DNA of 62,024 nucleotides, taken from assembly GCA_035647075.1 (NCBI GenBank), contig DASROF010000213.1:1-62024 (forward strand). Direction: 5' to 3'. The notes beneath the pieces are model-generated. The model searched no databases. It was not told the DNA's origin and was given only the letters and a program-made list of their open reading frames with translations. Positions 15,900 to 25,263 of this stretch are shown one piece after another. This stretch comes from Gp6-AA40 sp035647075 (GTDB lineage: Bacteria > Acidobacteriota > Vicinamibacteria > Vicinamibacterales > UBA2999). The first letter of the stretch is position 1, and every line of letters starts with the position of its first letter. Made by a program: the position numbers and the translations under genes.

Positions 15900-17876
15900 A
15901 TGAGCTCTCGAGCGGAGGAGATCCGATTGCGGTACGCGGCGATCGTGGAATCTTCCGACGACGCGATCGTCTCGAAGAGTCTCGACGGGGTGATTTCATC
16001 GTGGAACGCCGCTGCTCAGCGGATGTTCGGGTACACGGAGCAGGAGGCCATCGGCCACCCGATCACGATGATCATTCCTCCAGAGCTGCACGAGGAGGAA
16101 CACAACATCCTGAGACGCCTCCGGGCTGGTGAGCGAATCGAACACTATCAGACGGCCCGGGTGACCAAAGCCGGTCGACGCATTGATGTCGCACTGACCA
16201 TTTCGCCGTTGCGGGATCACACGGGCCTGATTATCGGATGCGCCAAAATTGCGCGGGACATCACGGAGATCAAGCAGGCTGAGACCGCGCTGCGAGAAAG
16301 CGAGGGACGGCTGGCGCGCGAAGTGGCACACGCCAAAACGCTCCAGTCGATCAGCACACGCCTGATTCCAGAGTCAAACCCGGCATCGCTGTACGCGCAG
16401 ATTCTCGACGCGGCAATGGAACTGATGGCGTCCGATGCGGCCAGCGTTCAGATGCTCGACGCAGATCACGCGTCATTGACACTCCTCGCGTCGGCACATT
16501 TCCACAGCGACTCCGCGGCTTTCTGGCAGACCGTCTCCGCTGGAGCGGGGAGCACCTGCAGCAGGGCACTCCGTCACAACGAGCGCGTTGTCGTGGGCGA
16601 TATCGACGCGTGCGAGTTCATGTCCGGCACGCAGGACCAGCAGGAGTATCGTCGCTCTGGCATCCGTGCCGTCCAATCCACGCCGCTGCGATCGCGATCC
16701 GGCCGGCCGCTGGGCATGATCTCGACGCACTGGCGGACGCCGCATATTCCGACGGACGAGGAATTCAGATTCTTCGACGTGCTCGCCCGGCAGGCTGCCG
16801 ACCTGATCGAGCGCACGCTCGCCGAACAGGCCCTGCGCGACAGCGAAGCACGCTTCCGCCTCATCGCCGATACCGCTCCGGTCGTGATCTGGATGTCGGG
16901 CGCCGGGCACGAGATCACCTATCTCAATCAGACCTGGCTCGAGTACACGGGACGGCCGTTGGAGGAGATGGTGGGGCAGGTCCGGGCCGACGTCCTCCAT
17001 CCGGACGAAGCGGAACGATGCCGTGAGATCTACGCAACAGCCTTCGAGCGCCGTGAGCCTTTTCAGATGGAGCATCGGCTCCGCCGCCATGACGGCGAAT
17101 ATCGCTGGGTGGTGACAGCAGGTGTGCCGCGATACGCCATGGACGGGTCGTTCGTTGGCTACATCGGCACGGGCGCCGACATCACCGAACAGAAACTGGC
17201 CGAAGAGGCGCTATCCACGGTGAGTCAGAAGTTGATCGAAGCGCACGAGGAAGAAAGCTGCCGCATCGCCCGCGAGCTTCACGATGACATCATCCAACGG
17301 CTGGCGATGGTGAGCGCGCGTCTCGGTTTTCTGAAGCAGCGCTCCCGGGCGTCACCCGATCTCAATCAGGAGATCGCGGACATACGCCAGGAAATCGCCG
17401 GCCTTGCGTCCGATATTCAAGCGCTGTCGCACGGCCTGCATCCCCCGAAGCTGGAACTCATGGGGTTGGAAGCGGCGGCCGCCGCCTTCTGTAAGGATCT
17501 ATCCAATCGCCATGACGTCCGGATTGACATCCACGTCGACAACGTTCCGGCCACGCTACCGTCCGACATCGCTCTCTGTCTGTACCGCGTCCTGCAGGAA
17601 GCCCTGCACAACATCGTCAAACACAGCGAGTCACAACACGCGCACATCTCCCTGAAGGGTCACACCGACGACATCAGGCTGACGGTCACGGATTCGGGCG
17701 CCGGTTTCGATCCGCACGCGGCAATCAGAGGGCCCGGGCTCGGCTTGACCAGCATGAGGGAGCGACTGAAAGTCGTCGGCGGCCAGCTCTCGATCCAGTC
17801 GAAGCCGCGAGGCGGCACGACGATTCACGCTGTCGTGCCGCTCCATTTCCTGGCGAAGTCTGCAAGCGCAGTTTAG
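15900..17876 (+). CDS. PAS-GAF-PAS sensor histidine kinase (HisKA_3/NarX type)
   Basis: 658 residues, no membrane segment, so cytoplasmic. Order: PAS with PAC (about 10-130, IVESSDDAIVSKSLDG), GAF (about 145-305), second PAS/PAC (about 315-430, FRLIADTAPVVIWMSG), HisKA_3 with phospho-accepting His461 in ARELHDDIIQRL, and an ATPase domain with N-box EALHNIVKHS and G-boxes DSGAGFD and GLGLTSMRERL. This kinase class usually pairs with LuxR-type regulators; none is adjacent, and the only neighbour is the REC-MEDS protein upstream, probably its partner. Confidence 0.9.
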   Translation: MSSRAEEIRLRYAAIVESSDDAIVSKSLDGVISSWNAAAQRMFGYTEQEAIGHPITMIIPPELHEEEHNILRRLRAGERIEHYQTARVTKAGRRIDVALTISPLRDHTGLIIGCAKIARDITEIKQAETALRESEGRLAREVAHAKTLQSISTRLIPESNPASLYAQILDAAMELMASDAASVQMLDADHASLTLLASAHFHSDSAAFWQTVSAGAGSTCSRALRHNERVVVGDIDACEFMSGTQDQQEYRRSGIRAVQSTPLRSRSGRPLGMISTHWRTPHIPTDEEFRFFDVLARQAADLIERTLAEQALRDSEARFRLIADTAPVVIWMSGAGHEITYLNQTWLEYTGRPLEEMVGQVRADVLHPDEAERCREIYATAFERREPFQMEHRLRRHDGEYRWVVTAGVPRYAMDGSFVGYIGTGADITEQKLAEEALSTVSQKLIEAHEEESCRIARELHDDIIQRLAMVSARLGFLKQRSRASPDLNQEIADIRQEIAGLASDIQALSHGLHPPKLELMGLEAAAAAFCKDLSNRHDVRIDIHVDNVPATLPSDIALCLYRVLQEALHNIVKHSESQHAHISLKGHTDDIRLTVTDSGAGFDPHAAIRGPGLGLTSMRERLKVVGGQLSIQSKPRGGTTIHAVVPLHFLAKSASAV

Positions 17877-17932
17877 CAACGTGAACAGCTCGCGGAAACA
17901 ATGCCCGTCGCACGCTGACGCCGCGCAGCAGG

Positions 17933-18409
17933 TCAGCCCCGACGCGCGGCCTCGATCGTAGCGATGTCGATCTTCCTCATCGTCATCATCGCCTCGAACG
18001 CTCGCTTCGCCTCAGCACCACCAGCATCTATAGCGTCAGTGAGCGCGCGCGGGGTGATCTGCCACGACAGGCCCCAGCGGTCCTTGCACCAGCCGCACGC
18101 ACTTTCCTGACCACCGTTGCCGACGATGGCGTTCCAGTAGCGGTCCGTCTCTTCCTGATTGTCCGTCGCGACCTGGAAGGAAAAGGCCTCGCTGTGCTTG
18201 AACGTCGGCCCGCCGTTGAGGCCGAGACACGGAATGCCGAGAACGGTGAACTCCACTGTCAGCACATCGCCCTGCTTGCCGCCAGGGAAATCACCGGGCG
18301 CTTTGTGAACGGCGGTCACTGCACTGTCTGGAAAGGTGGTGGCGTAGAAACGCGCGGCGTCCTCTGCGTCCTTGTCGAACCAGAGGCAGATCGTATTCTT
18401 CGGTTTCAC
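17933..18409 (-). CDS. VOC superfamily protein (PhnB / 3-demethylubiquinone methyltransferase-like fold)
   Basis: 158 residues from a GTG at 18409 with AGGAG 9 bases upstream; the longer open frame upstream has no family similarity. PhnB-like features: NTICLWFDKDAEDAARFY, GKQGDVLTVEFTVLGIPCLGLNGGP, and WCKDRWGLSWQITPRAL. Despite an old database name as a methyltransferase, this family is a metal-binding glyoxalase fold of uncertain activity. The gap to the divergent secreted VOC gene (18410-18611) shows nothing certain. Confidence 0.82.
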   Translation of the reverse strand: MKPKNTICLWFDKDAEDAARFYATTFPDSAVTAVHKAPGDFPGGKQGDVLTVEFTVLGIPCLGLNGGPTFKHSEAFSFQVATDNQEETDRYWNAIVGNGGQESACGWCKDRWGLSWQITPRALTDAIDAGGAEAKRAFEAMMTMRKIDIATIEAARRG

Positions 18410-18611
18410 GGTCGTGAGCTCCTTGTGCGAATCAGTCCGAATCGGTTGACATTTTCTCACCGGAGCCCAGCTCGACCGCGGAACGGTCGATCGCAATCCT
18501 GATGAGCGCTGCAGCGCCGTGATCCGAATCCCGCGAGCTATGCGGAAACGGTGATCAACCAGCGACCAGAAACGCATAGTGGGAGGGCGCGCCGGGTTCT
18601 ATGGTGGCCTC

Positions 18612-19490
18612 ATGAATTCGTGGCGCGCCTTCTCCCGCATCGTCGCGACCGCCATTGTCTTTGCCGCGGCGTCCGCACTTGTTCCCGTCCCCCAGGCTGC
18701 TCCGGCGCGTGCCGCGAACAACGTCGCGAACGGTCGCTTCGTCTGGCACGATCTCGTCACGGCCGATGTGATGAAATCGCGCGCGTTCTACGGACAGTTG
18801 TTCGGCTGGACGTTCGAAGCAGGCGCGGGCATCGATCCCGGTTACACCATCATCAAACACCAGGGACAGCAGATCGGCGGCATCGTGCCGCGCGAGGGAA
18901 CCAACGTCACGGCGCAGTGGCTGTCCTATGTGGTTGTCGCCGACGTGGATGCCACGGCGAAGAGTTTCGAGCGTGGTGGCGGGCGCCTCTTCCGCGGCCC
19001 TCTCAACGCGCGCAAGGATCTGCGAGTGGCCGTCGTGGCCGACGCGCAGGGCGCGTCGGTGGGTCTGGTGAGCCGCGGCCCCAACGTTCGTGACGATGGG
19101 GCGGTGCCCGCGGTCAATCGATGGCTGTGGGTGGAATATGTGGCGCGCGACCCGGATGCGGCGCTGTCGTTCCTCGGCGAGTCTCTGGGTTTTGAGCACG
19201 AAGTCGGAGAGACGCGCGACGCGTTTACCTACTACCTCCTGAAGACCGATCGTCCGCGCGTCGGATTGTTCCGCAGCCCCTGGCCGCGTGACAGCTCGGC
19301 GTGGCTGCCGTACGTGCGCGTCGCCGATCCGGCCAGGACCGCCGCCCACGTCGTAGAGCTGGGCGGCACCGTGCTCGTACCGCCGGGCCCACGGGTGCGC
19401 AACGGCTCGCTGGCGATCGTCCTCGATCCTGAAGGCGCACCGATCGCGCTGCAGAAATATCCCTTTGACGCCGGAGCGACAACGCCATGA
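18612..19490 (+). CDS. Secreted protein with two VOC (glyoxalase/bleomycin resistance fold) modules
   Basis: 292 residues from ATG 18612. Signal peptide (MNSWRAFSRIVATAIVFAAASA, likely cut near APARA). Two VOC modules: about 45-165 (FVWHDLVTADVMKSRAFYGQLFGW) and 175-290 (WLWVEYVARDPDAALSFLGESLGF). Such pairs resemble hydroxylase-type VOC proteins; periplasmic export is unusual for the fold. The stop overlaps the next ATG as ATGA, so a small lipoprotein is translationally coupled. Confidence 0.8.
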   Translation: MNSWRAFSRIVATAIVFAAASALVPVPQAAPARAANNVANGRFVWHDLVTADVMKSRAFYGQLFGWTFEAGAGIDPGYTIIKHQGQQIGGIVPREGTNVTAQWLSYVVVADVDATAKSFERGGGRLFRGPLNARKDLRVAVVADAQGASVGLVSRGPNVRDDGAVPAVNRWLWVEYVARDPDAALSFLGESLGFEHEVGETRDAFTYYLLKTDRPRVGLFRSPWPRDSSAWLPYVRVADPARTAAHVVELGGTVLVPPGPRVRNGSLAIVLDPEGAPIALQKYPFDAGATTP

Positions 19491-19660
19491 CCAGAACACG
19501 AGGATGGCTTGCATGCGCGCTGATTGCCCTCCTGGCCTTGACCTTCACGGCGTGTGATGAAGGCGGCATCGGGATGGGCGTACCCGTAGACGGTGCCCGC
19601 TGGGGATCAGGTACCCCAGGACCGGACATCTTCGTCGTTGGCGGCCCCGTATACCCCTGA
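19487..19660 (+). CDS. Very small lipoprotein
   Basis: 57 codons, ATG overlapping the TGA of the secreted VOC gene (ATGA). It has a lipoprotein signal: MTRTRGWLACALIALLALT then a Cys in FTACDEGG. The mature part is only about 33 residues, rich in Gly, Pro and Val (GMGVPVDGARWGSGTPGPD, VGGPVYP). Probably a membrane-attached peptide; no family recognised. The overlap and the signal make it more credible than chance. Confidence 0.65.
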   Translation: MTRTRGWLACALIALLALTFTACDEGGIGMGVPVDGARWGSGTPGPDIFVVGGPVYP

Positions 19661-20044
19661 ACGATCTTCTGCGTTGCGTCTGACCGACGCGCCAGGCTCG
19701 CCGGATATCTGTGCTCCGACTTCGCCGCGACAGCGACAGAGTCGCGCGCGGAAACCGATTTCCGCGCGCTGCACCGGCGGCTGCAGATCGGCGCCGCTCG
19801 GCTATGCGCAAACGGTCGATCGCTCGGCACTGACCTCATCGCCGTCGAGCCTCACGCGACCGCATGTCGTGATCGCTCTACGACACGCAGTCACCGCCTG
19901 AACCCTCGAAGCCATTTGGCGAGTGAAATCCGTGGCCGGTGGCTTGCTCTCTCTCGTGCGAGACAGGAGAGCAACGCGACGACAGGCGCAGCCTCGTGAA
20001 TCTCGAGAGCAGCGCCGGTCCCGGACGGGACAACGGAGCACATC
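19661..20044. other. 384-base intergenic leader upstream of aspT, holding an element shared with 28190-28300
   Basis: No convincing gene. The stretch about 19703-19800 aligns with about 28200-28300: shared cores are CTCC, TCGCCGCG, GAAACCGAyTTCCG, CGCGC, GCACC, GCGG and GATCGGC in the same order with small gaps. In one frame both encode RAETDFR. It may be a decayed gene end, an RNA leader or a dispersed repeat. The 3' part (19935-19990) has a CTCTCTCGTGCGAGACAGGAGAG hairpin-like segment. Confidence 0.45.
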
Positions 20045-21736
20045 ATGATCGAGTGGTTCTTCGCAACGCTGCGTCAATACCCGGAGATCGCCATCTTTCT
20101 TACGCTGGGGTTGGGGTACTACTTCGGCAAATTCACCTTCAAGGGCATCGGCCTCGGCTCAGTCACGGCCACACTGCTGGCCGGGGTCATCATCGGACAG
20201 ATCGGCATCACCGTTAACCAGCCACTCAAGGCGACAGCGTTCCTGATGTTCCTGTTCGCCGTCGGCTATGCCGTCGGTCCGCAGTTCGTCCGTGGCGTCG
20301 CCAGGGATGGCCTGCCGCAGGCGATTTTCTCGGTGGTCCAATGCATCCTCTGCCTGGCAGTCCCCGTCGCGATCGTCAAGTTCGTGGGCTACGACCTCGG
20401 CTACGCAGCCGGACTCTATTCCGGGTCGCAGACCATCTCCGCCGCGATGGGCCTGTCCACAGACGCCATCAACCGGCTGGGCCAGGCCGCCGACGAGACC
20501 AAGGGGTTGATCGACTCGATGCCGATCGCCTACGCGGTGACCTACATGTTCGGCACGATGGGCTCGGCGATCGTGATCGCCATCCTCGGCCCCAAGCTCC
20601 TCGGCATCAATCTCGTGACCGCGTGCAAGGACTACGAGCAGAAGCAGGGTGGCGTCAAGGAACTGGGCGGCCCCGGCACCGCGTGGCGGCGCTGGGAAGT
20701 GCGCGCCTATCGCGTCGCTGAGGGGGGCCGGGTGGTCGGCCTGCGCGTGAGCGAGGCCGAGGCGCTGCTTCCCGACACGCGCATCTTCATGCTGCGCGTC
20801 CGTCGTGACGGCAAGATCGAAGACGCGGCGGCGGACACCGTGCTCCGGGCTGGCGACGTCGTCGCCGTGGCCGGCGCGCGTGACGTGCTGGTGAAGATGC
20901 TCGGCGCGCACGCGGACGAAATCGAGGATCACGAGCTGCTGGCGATGCCGATTGAGGGCGTCGATGTCCTCGTGAGCAATCGGGCGGTCGACGGCAAGAC
21001 ACTGGTGGATCTGTCGCAGATGCCCGAAACCCGAGGGGTCTTCTTGCGGAAGATCGTGCGCGGCGCCACCGCGACCGTGATCCCGATTCTGCCGAACACC
21101 ACGATTCAGCGCGGCGACGTCTTCACCATCGCCGGCCGCACTCAGGACACGAACAAGGCGGTCAAGCTGCTGGGTGTCGCCGATCGTCCGACTGATGCCA
21201 CCGATATGGCGTTCGTCGGAATGTTCATCGTGATCGGTGCCCTGATCGGCTCGCTGGTCTTCAAAGTCGCTGGAGTCCCACTGACCTTGTCCACGGCTGG
21301 CGGCGCGCTCATCGCGGGCATCGTCGGCGGGTGGCTGCGTTCAGTACGCCCAAGCTTCGGACGCATCCCGACGCCGACCATCTGGTTCATGAATTCGGTC
21401 GGCCTCAACATCTTCATCGCCATCGTCGGCATCTCCGCCGGCCCGGGATTCGTCAACGGCCTCAAGACACAGGGCATGGGCCTGTTCATCTGGGGCGCCG
21501 TCGCGACCACGGTCCCGCTGCTGCTCGGGATGTTCATCGCGAAGTACCTGTTCCGCTTCCACGATGCGCTCACGCTCGGGATCGTCTCCGGCGCGCGCAC
21601 CACTACCGCGTCGCTTGGACTCGTGTGCGATCAGGCCAGGAGCCAGATTCCGGCGCTCGGCTACACAGTGACCTACGCCGTCGGCAACACGCTACTGACG
21701 ATCTGGGGCATGGTCCTCGTCATGCTGCTGTCATGA
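20045..21736 (+). CDS. aspT: Aspartate:alanine antiporter (AspT family) with RCK_C/TrkA-C domains
   Basis: 563 residues. Two membrane halves (about 10-170 and 385-560) flank a cytoplasmic part with two TrkA-C-like modules (about 205-295 and 300-375; YRVAEGGRVVGLRVSEAEALLP and GDVFTIAGRTQDTNKAVKLLG). This is the AspT/YidE layout. The helix GYAAGLYSGSQTISAAMGLSTDA and its repeat TLGIVSGARTTTASLGLVCD are the family's conserved pore segments. Exchanges aspartate in for alanine out. It is followed 40 bases later by aspD, giving the full aspartate-alanine proton-motive cycle. A TrkA-C module usually binds a small ligand for control. Confidence 0.87.
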   Translation: MIEWFFATLRQYPEIAIFLTLGLGYYFGKFTFKGIGLGSVTATLLAGVIIGQIGITVNQPLKATAFLMFLFAVGYAVGPQFVRGVARDGLPQAIFSVVQCILCLAVPVAIVKFVGYDLGYAAGLYSGSQTISAAMGLSTDAINRLGQAADETKGLIDSMPIAYAVTYMFGTMGSAIVIAILGPKLLGINLVTACKDYEQKQGGVKELGGPGTAWRRWEVRAYRVAEGGRVVGLRVSEAEALLPDTRIFMLRVRRDGKIEDAAADTVLRAGDVVAVAGARDVLVKMLGAHADEIEDHELLAMPIEGVDVLVSNRAVDGKTLVDLSQMPETRGVFLRKIVRGATATVIPILPNTTIQRGDVFTIAGRTQDTNKAVKLLGVADRPTDATDMAFVGMFIVIGALIGSLVFKVAGVPLTLSTAGGALIAGIVGGWLRSVRPSFGRIPTPTIWFMNSVGLNIFIAIVGISAGPGFVNGLKTQGMGLFIWGAVATTVPLLLGMFIAKYLFRFHDALTLGIVSGARTTTASLGLVCDQARSQIPALGYTVTYAVGNTLLTIWGMVLVMLLS

Positions 21737-21776
21737 GGCCCGTACCTTCGCTGACCACACTCATAAGGACGCATTC

Positions 21777-23441
21777 ATGGACGATCTGAACCTGAAACAG
21801 TACGAGAAGCTCGGGCCCTTCGAGATCAAGGATTTCCTGGCCAAGGTGGCGTTGAAGTCGGCGCAGGAGGAGTCCGTCACCTACTTGAACGCGGGTCGCG
21901 GCAACCCGAACTGGATTGCGACGGAACCGCGCGAATCGTTCTTCCTGCTCGGCCAGTTCGCCATCACGGAGAGCAAGCGGGTGTTCGATCTGCCGCCAGG
22001 AGTGGGCGGCATGCCCAAGGCGAAGGGCATTGCGGCTCGCCTCGAGGCCTGGCTGAAGGCGCACGCCGACATGCCGGGTGCGCTCTTCCTGCAGGCGTTG
22101 GTGCCGTGGACGGTGAACAAGTTCGACTTCGATCCCGACAAGTTCGTCCACGAGCTGGTGGATTCCATCATCGGCGATCACTATCCCGTACCGGATCGCA
22201 TGCTGGTTCACAACGAACGGATCGTTCACGAATACCTGGAATGGGCGATGTGCGGAGATCCGCGCCCGAAGGGTACGTTCAAGCTCTACGCGGTCGAAGG
22301 CGGCACAGCCGCGATGTGCTACATCTTCAAGTCGCTCAAGAGCAATCGCCTCCTCAACCCCGGAGACACGATCGCGCTCGGCGTGCCGATCTTCACGCCG
22401 TACCTCGAGATGGCGCACCTCGAGGACTACGACCTGCATTACGTCGAAGTGCATGCGAAGCAGGAGCACAAGTTCCAGTATCCGGATGAAGAGCTCGACA
22501 AGCTCCTCGACCCGACGATCAAGGCATTTTTCATCGTTAACCCGGGCAACCCGTTCGCCGTGGCGCTGTCCGAGGAGACGATCAAGAAGATCGGCAAGGT
22601 GCTCGAGAAGCGACCCGATCTCATCCTGCTGACCGACGATGTCTACGGCACGTTCGTGCCCGGCTTCCGTTCACTGTTGGGGGCGTATCCGAAAAACACG
22701 ATCGGCGTCTATTCCTACAGCAAGTACTTCGGCTGCACCGGCTGGCGGCTCGGCACGATCGCCGTCCACGAGGACAACATCTTCGACGAGATGATCGCCA
22801 AGCATCCCGAGGAGACGAAGAAGCTGCTGGACAAACGCTACGGCGGGCTGACGCTCGAACCGCGCAAGTTCGCCTTCATCGACCGCATCGTGGCGGACAG
22901 CCGCGACGTTGCGCTGAATCACACCGCCGGCCTGTCGATGCCGCAGCAGGTGATGATGTCGCTGTTCTCGCTGTACGAGCTGATGGACACCAAGAAGGTC
23001 TATCAGAAGGCGTGCATCGGCATCGTCAAGAAGCGATTCGAGGCGACGATCGAGGGGCTGGGAATCGAGGTCGGCGAGAACAAACTGTACGACTACTACT
23101 ACGGCCTGATCGACTTTGAATTCTGGGCGCGCAAATATCTGGGCGAGGACGTTGTCACGTGGATGAAGGCGAACGTGCATCCGCTCGACATCGTGTTCCG
23201 CCTCGCCGAGGACCACGGCATCGTTCTGCTGAACGGGAGCGGCTTCGCCGCGCCGGACTGGTCCGTGCGCATCTCGTTCGCCAATCTTGAGGATCACGTC
23301 TACGACGATATCGGCCGCGCCGTGCGCGCCATCGCGCGCGACTACCGGCGGGCCTATGAGCTGGCGACCGGAAAGAGCGGAGAGAAGACGACCGCTGAGA
23401 AGACCGGTGAGCTAGTAGGGGCTGGCAAGGAAAAGCACTAG
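21777..23441 (+). CDS. aspD: Bifunctional aspartate aminotransferase / L-aspartate 4-decarboxylase
   Basis: 554 residues, the length of known AspD enzymes (about 530) plus a charged C-terminal tail. PLP fold type I: schiff-base Lys316 in SYSKYFGCTGWRLG, AVEGGTAAM near 174, NPGNPF near 254, DDVYGTF for the cofactor Asp/Tyr. The N-terminal GRGNPNWIATEPRESFFLLG arm is specific to the decarboxylase family. It releases CO2 from aspartate to give alanine, consuming a cytoplasmic proton; with AspT this builds proton motive force. Ends before a strong hairpin at 23453-23507. Confidence 0.9.
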   Translation: MDDLNLKQYEKLGPFEIKDFLAKVALKSAQEESVTYLNAGRGNPNWIATEPRESFFLLGQFAITESKRVFDLPPGVGGMPKAKGIAARLEAWLKAHADMPGALFLQALVPWTVNKFDFDPDKFVHELVDSIIGDHYPVPDRMLVHNERIVHEYLEWAMCGDPRPKGTFKLYAVEGGTAAMCYIFKSLKSNRLLNPGDTIALGVPIFTPYLEMAHLEDYDLHYVEVHAKQEHKFQYPDEELDKLLDPTIKAFFIVNPGNPFAVALSEETIKKIGKVLEKRPDLILLTDDVYGTFVPGFRSLLGAYPKNTIGVYSYSKYFGCTGWRLGTIAVHEDNIFDEMIAKHPEETKKLLDKRYGGLTLEPRKFAFIDRIVADSRDVALNHTAGLSMPQQVMMSLFSLYELMDTKKVYQKACIGIVKKRFEATIEGLGIEVGENKLYDYYYGLIDFEFWARKYLGEDVVTWMKANVHPLDIVFRLAEDHGIVLLNGSGFAAPDWSVRISFANLEDHVYDDIGRAVRAIARDYRRAYELATGKSGEKTTAEKTGELVGAGKEKH

Positions 23442-23452
23442 CCAACAGGATT

Positions 23453-23507
23453 GCCCCGGACGCCCTCTGCCCTGCTTCCAATTCCCCTCTCCGGGGCGGA
23501 GGGCGTC
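23453..23507. terminator. Strong hairpin between convergent aspD and nagA
   Basis: Arms GACGCCCTCTGCCC (23459-23472) and GGGCGGAGGGCGTC (23494-23507) pair at 13 of 14 positions. An alternative nested pair GCCCCGGA (23453-23460) / TCCGGGGC (23490-23497) competes with it. It sits between two convergent genes and has no T-run, so a bidirectional or Rho-assisted terminator is the simplest reading. The rest of the gap to 23575 shows nothing else. Confidence 0.55.
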
Positions 23508-23575
23508 TACTCGCGTAACAGCGGACAGGGAACGTCGACGTTGCGCTCAGCGCACAGGAGGACTGAGGGCGGACA

Positions 23576-24802
23576 CTACGACGGTTCGGCCGGCCAGGCC
23601 TGCACGCCGCCCACGAACGTCCGCACAACCTCGAAGTCGCGATCGAGCACAGTGAGATCCGCCAGCGATCCTTCCGAGATACGTCCTCGATCGCCCAGTC
23701 CGAGCTGATTCGCCGGCGTGGTGGAGCACATCAGCGCCGCGTCAATCAGCGACTGCCTCAGCGTCGTCACGAGATTCCGGAATCCGCGATTCATCGTCAA
23801 CGTGCTCCCCGCGAGCGTCCCGTCGTCGAGAAACGCCGCCTGCTCGCGGACGTGAATCGCCTGACCGCCCAGTCGCGCCATCGAACCACTTGGCAGACCG
23901 GATCCCGACGTGCCGTCGGAGATGGCGATCATGCGCGACGGTCCCTTTGCCGCAATCGCCATCGCACACATCGCCGGATGCACGTGGTAGCCATCGCAGA
24001 TCAACTCGGCGGTCACTTCGTGACGAGCGAGGACAGCCCCCGCAAGCCCTGGTGCGCGATGAGCAATCGGCGTCATCCGGTTGAAGAGATGCGTGGCGTG
24101 CGTCGCACCGGCTTCGATCGCTTCGATCGCCGTATCGAAATCAGCCCCGGAGTGGCCGAGCGAGACGACGTGCCCCGCCGACACGAGCCTTCGAACCAGG
24201 TCGATGCCGCCGGGGACTTCCGGCGCGAGGGTCACGATGCCGACGCTGGATCGGGAGTTTTCGATAATCTCGAGGATTTGCGCGCCGGTGAACGGCCACG
24301 CCACGGCTCCCTTGCCCTCGTTCGCCGCTCGAAGGCACTTGATCGGCTGCGCGCCGCGAAATTCCGGGTTGATGAAATTGCTTTCGAGATGTGCGGGCAG
24401 GACGCGCGCCGCGCCCGTGGTTGTGGCACCCTCGGTCGTGGCGGAGGGAGCGCTGCAGCGCTGCACATCGTCCAGGAATTCCTGCAGCGCATCCGGTCCG
24501 CATGCAACGCTGGTCGGACAGAACGACGTGACGCCGTATCGCGGCAGCTTACGCGCAATCTCCGCGACCACGTTGCCACCATCGAGCGTGTCCTGTCCCT
24601 CCACGCCGTGCACGTGAACGTCGATGAAGCCGGGGACGATGACGGAGCCCGAAGCGTCGATGATCGTCGCGCCCTCAGGCGCAACCGGGCCGGCTTCGAT
24701 CGCCGCGATCCGCCCGTCGGCCAGGATCACGGACCCACCGTGCTCAACCCGGTCGGGCAGGACAATGTCGCCGCCGCTGAGAACGATCATCGTGTGATTC
24801 AA
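23576..24802 (-). CDS. nagA: N-acetylglucosamine-6-phosphate deacetylase
   Basis: 408 residues, amidohydrolase fold. Metal and substrate motifs: FIDVHVHGVEGQDT, the Glu-bearing HLESNFINPEFRGAQP, GHSGADFD, HLFNRMTPIAHR, CDGYHVHP and catalytic Asp in AISDGT. Deacetylates GlcNAc-6-P to glucosamine-6-P in amino-sugar and cell-wall recycling. The usual HLEGPF motif is HLESNF here, a common variation in distant members. No nagB or transporter is adjacent. Upstream gene ends 11 bases before its start, so the two may be co-transcribed. Confidence 0.87.
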   Translation of the reverse strand: MNHTMIVLSGGDIVLPDRVEHGGSVILADGRIAAIEAGPVAPEGATIIDASGSVIVPGFIDVHVHGVEGQDTLDGGNVVAEIARKLPRYGVTSFCPTSVACGPDALQEFLDDVQRCSAPSATTEGATTTGAARVLPAHLESNFINPEFRGAQPIKCLRAANEGKGAVAWPFTGAQILEIIENSRSSVGIVTLAPEVPGGIDLVRRLVSAGHVVSLGHSGADFDTAIEAIEAGATHATHLFNRMTPIAHRAPGLAGAVLARHEVTAELICDGYHVHPAMCAMAIAAKGPSRMIAISDGTSGSGLPSGSMARLGGQAIHVREQAAFLDDGTLAGSTLTMNRGFRNLVTTLRQSLIDAALMCSTTPANQLGLGDRGRISEGSLADLTVLDRDFEVVRTFVGGVQAWPAEPS

Positions 24803-24813
24803 CTGAGCGTGCT

Positions 24814-25263
24814 CTACACGGCGTCGAGCGACCCGCTCCAGTCAACGTGCACATGAAGCTTGCGGCCTTCGAGAGGAAGGGGTTCCGGTCGTTCGGGTTG
24901 TTCGGGAGCGCGAAACACCTGATCGAGCCGCTTGAGGATATTCAGGTATCCGCGTTCCTCCGGCGCCATGAGCACGATGACGCCGCCACTCTCGTCTGGC
25001 GGAAACTTCTTGTCGTCGAGGTAATCGCGGTCGAGCGTGATCAGTGTCCGTCGAAGCTGCCGCGCCAGGCGATAATGCTCGCAGTCACGCGCGCGGCGCA
25101 GTTCGTCGTGCTCGATGACGAACATCACATCCCAGTGGAGCGTCTGACGCATGAAGGCGACGAGCGGGGCCGGCATGTTCGCGTCAACGTAGATGCGCGG
25201 CTCTGCCTGTATGCGCTCGACGTGCGGTCCGAGTTCCGAAGCCAGCGTGCCCATAAGTACCAA
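24814..25263 (-). CDS. DUF5615 (PIN-like) protein
   Basis: 149 residues, or 146 from the second Met (MGTLASELG). The core is IYVDANMPAPLVAFMRQ, DVMFVIEHDELRRARDCEHYRLA, LITLDRDYLDD and GGVIVL: a PIN-like fold with conserved acidic residues (Asp in VDAN, Asp in LDRDYLDD). DUF5615 proteins often occur as toxin-like partners of small DUF433 antitoxins. No DUF433 gene is seen here, so a stand-alone nuclease-fold protein is as likely. The C-terminal tail is Pro/Glu-rich. Confidence 0.72.
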   Translation of the reverse strand: MVLMGTLASELGPHVERIQAEPRIYVDANMPAPLVAFMRQTLHWDVMFVIEHDELRRARDCEHYRLARQLRRTLITLDRDYLDDKKFPPDESGGVIVLMAPEERGYLNILKRLDQVFRAPEQPERPEPLPLEGRKLHVHVDWSGSLDAV

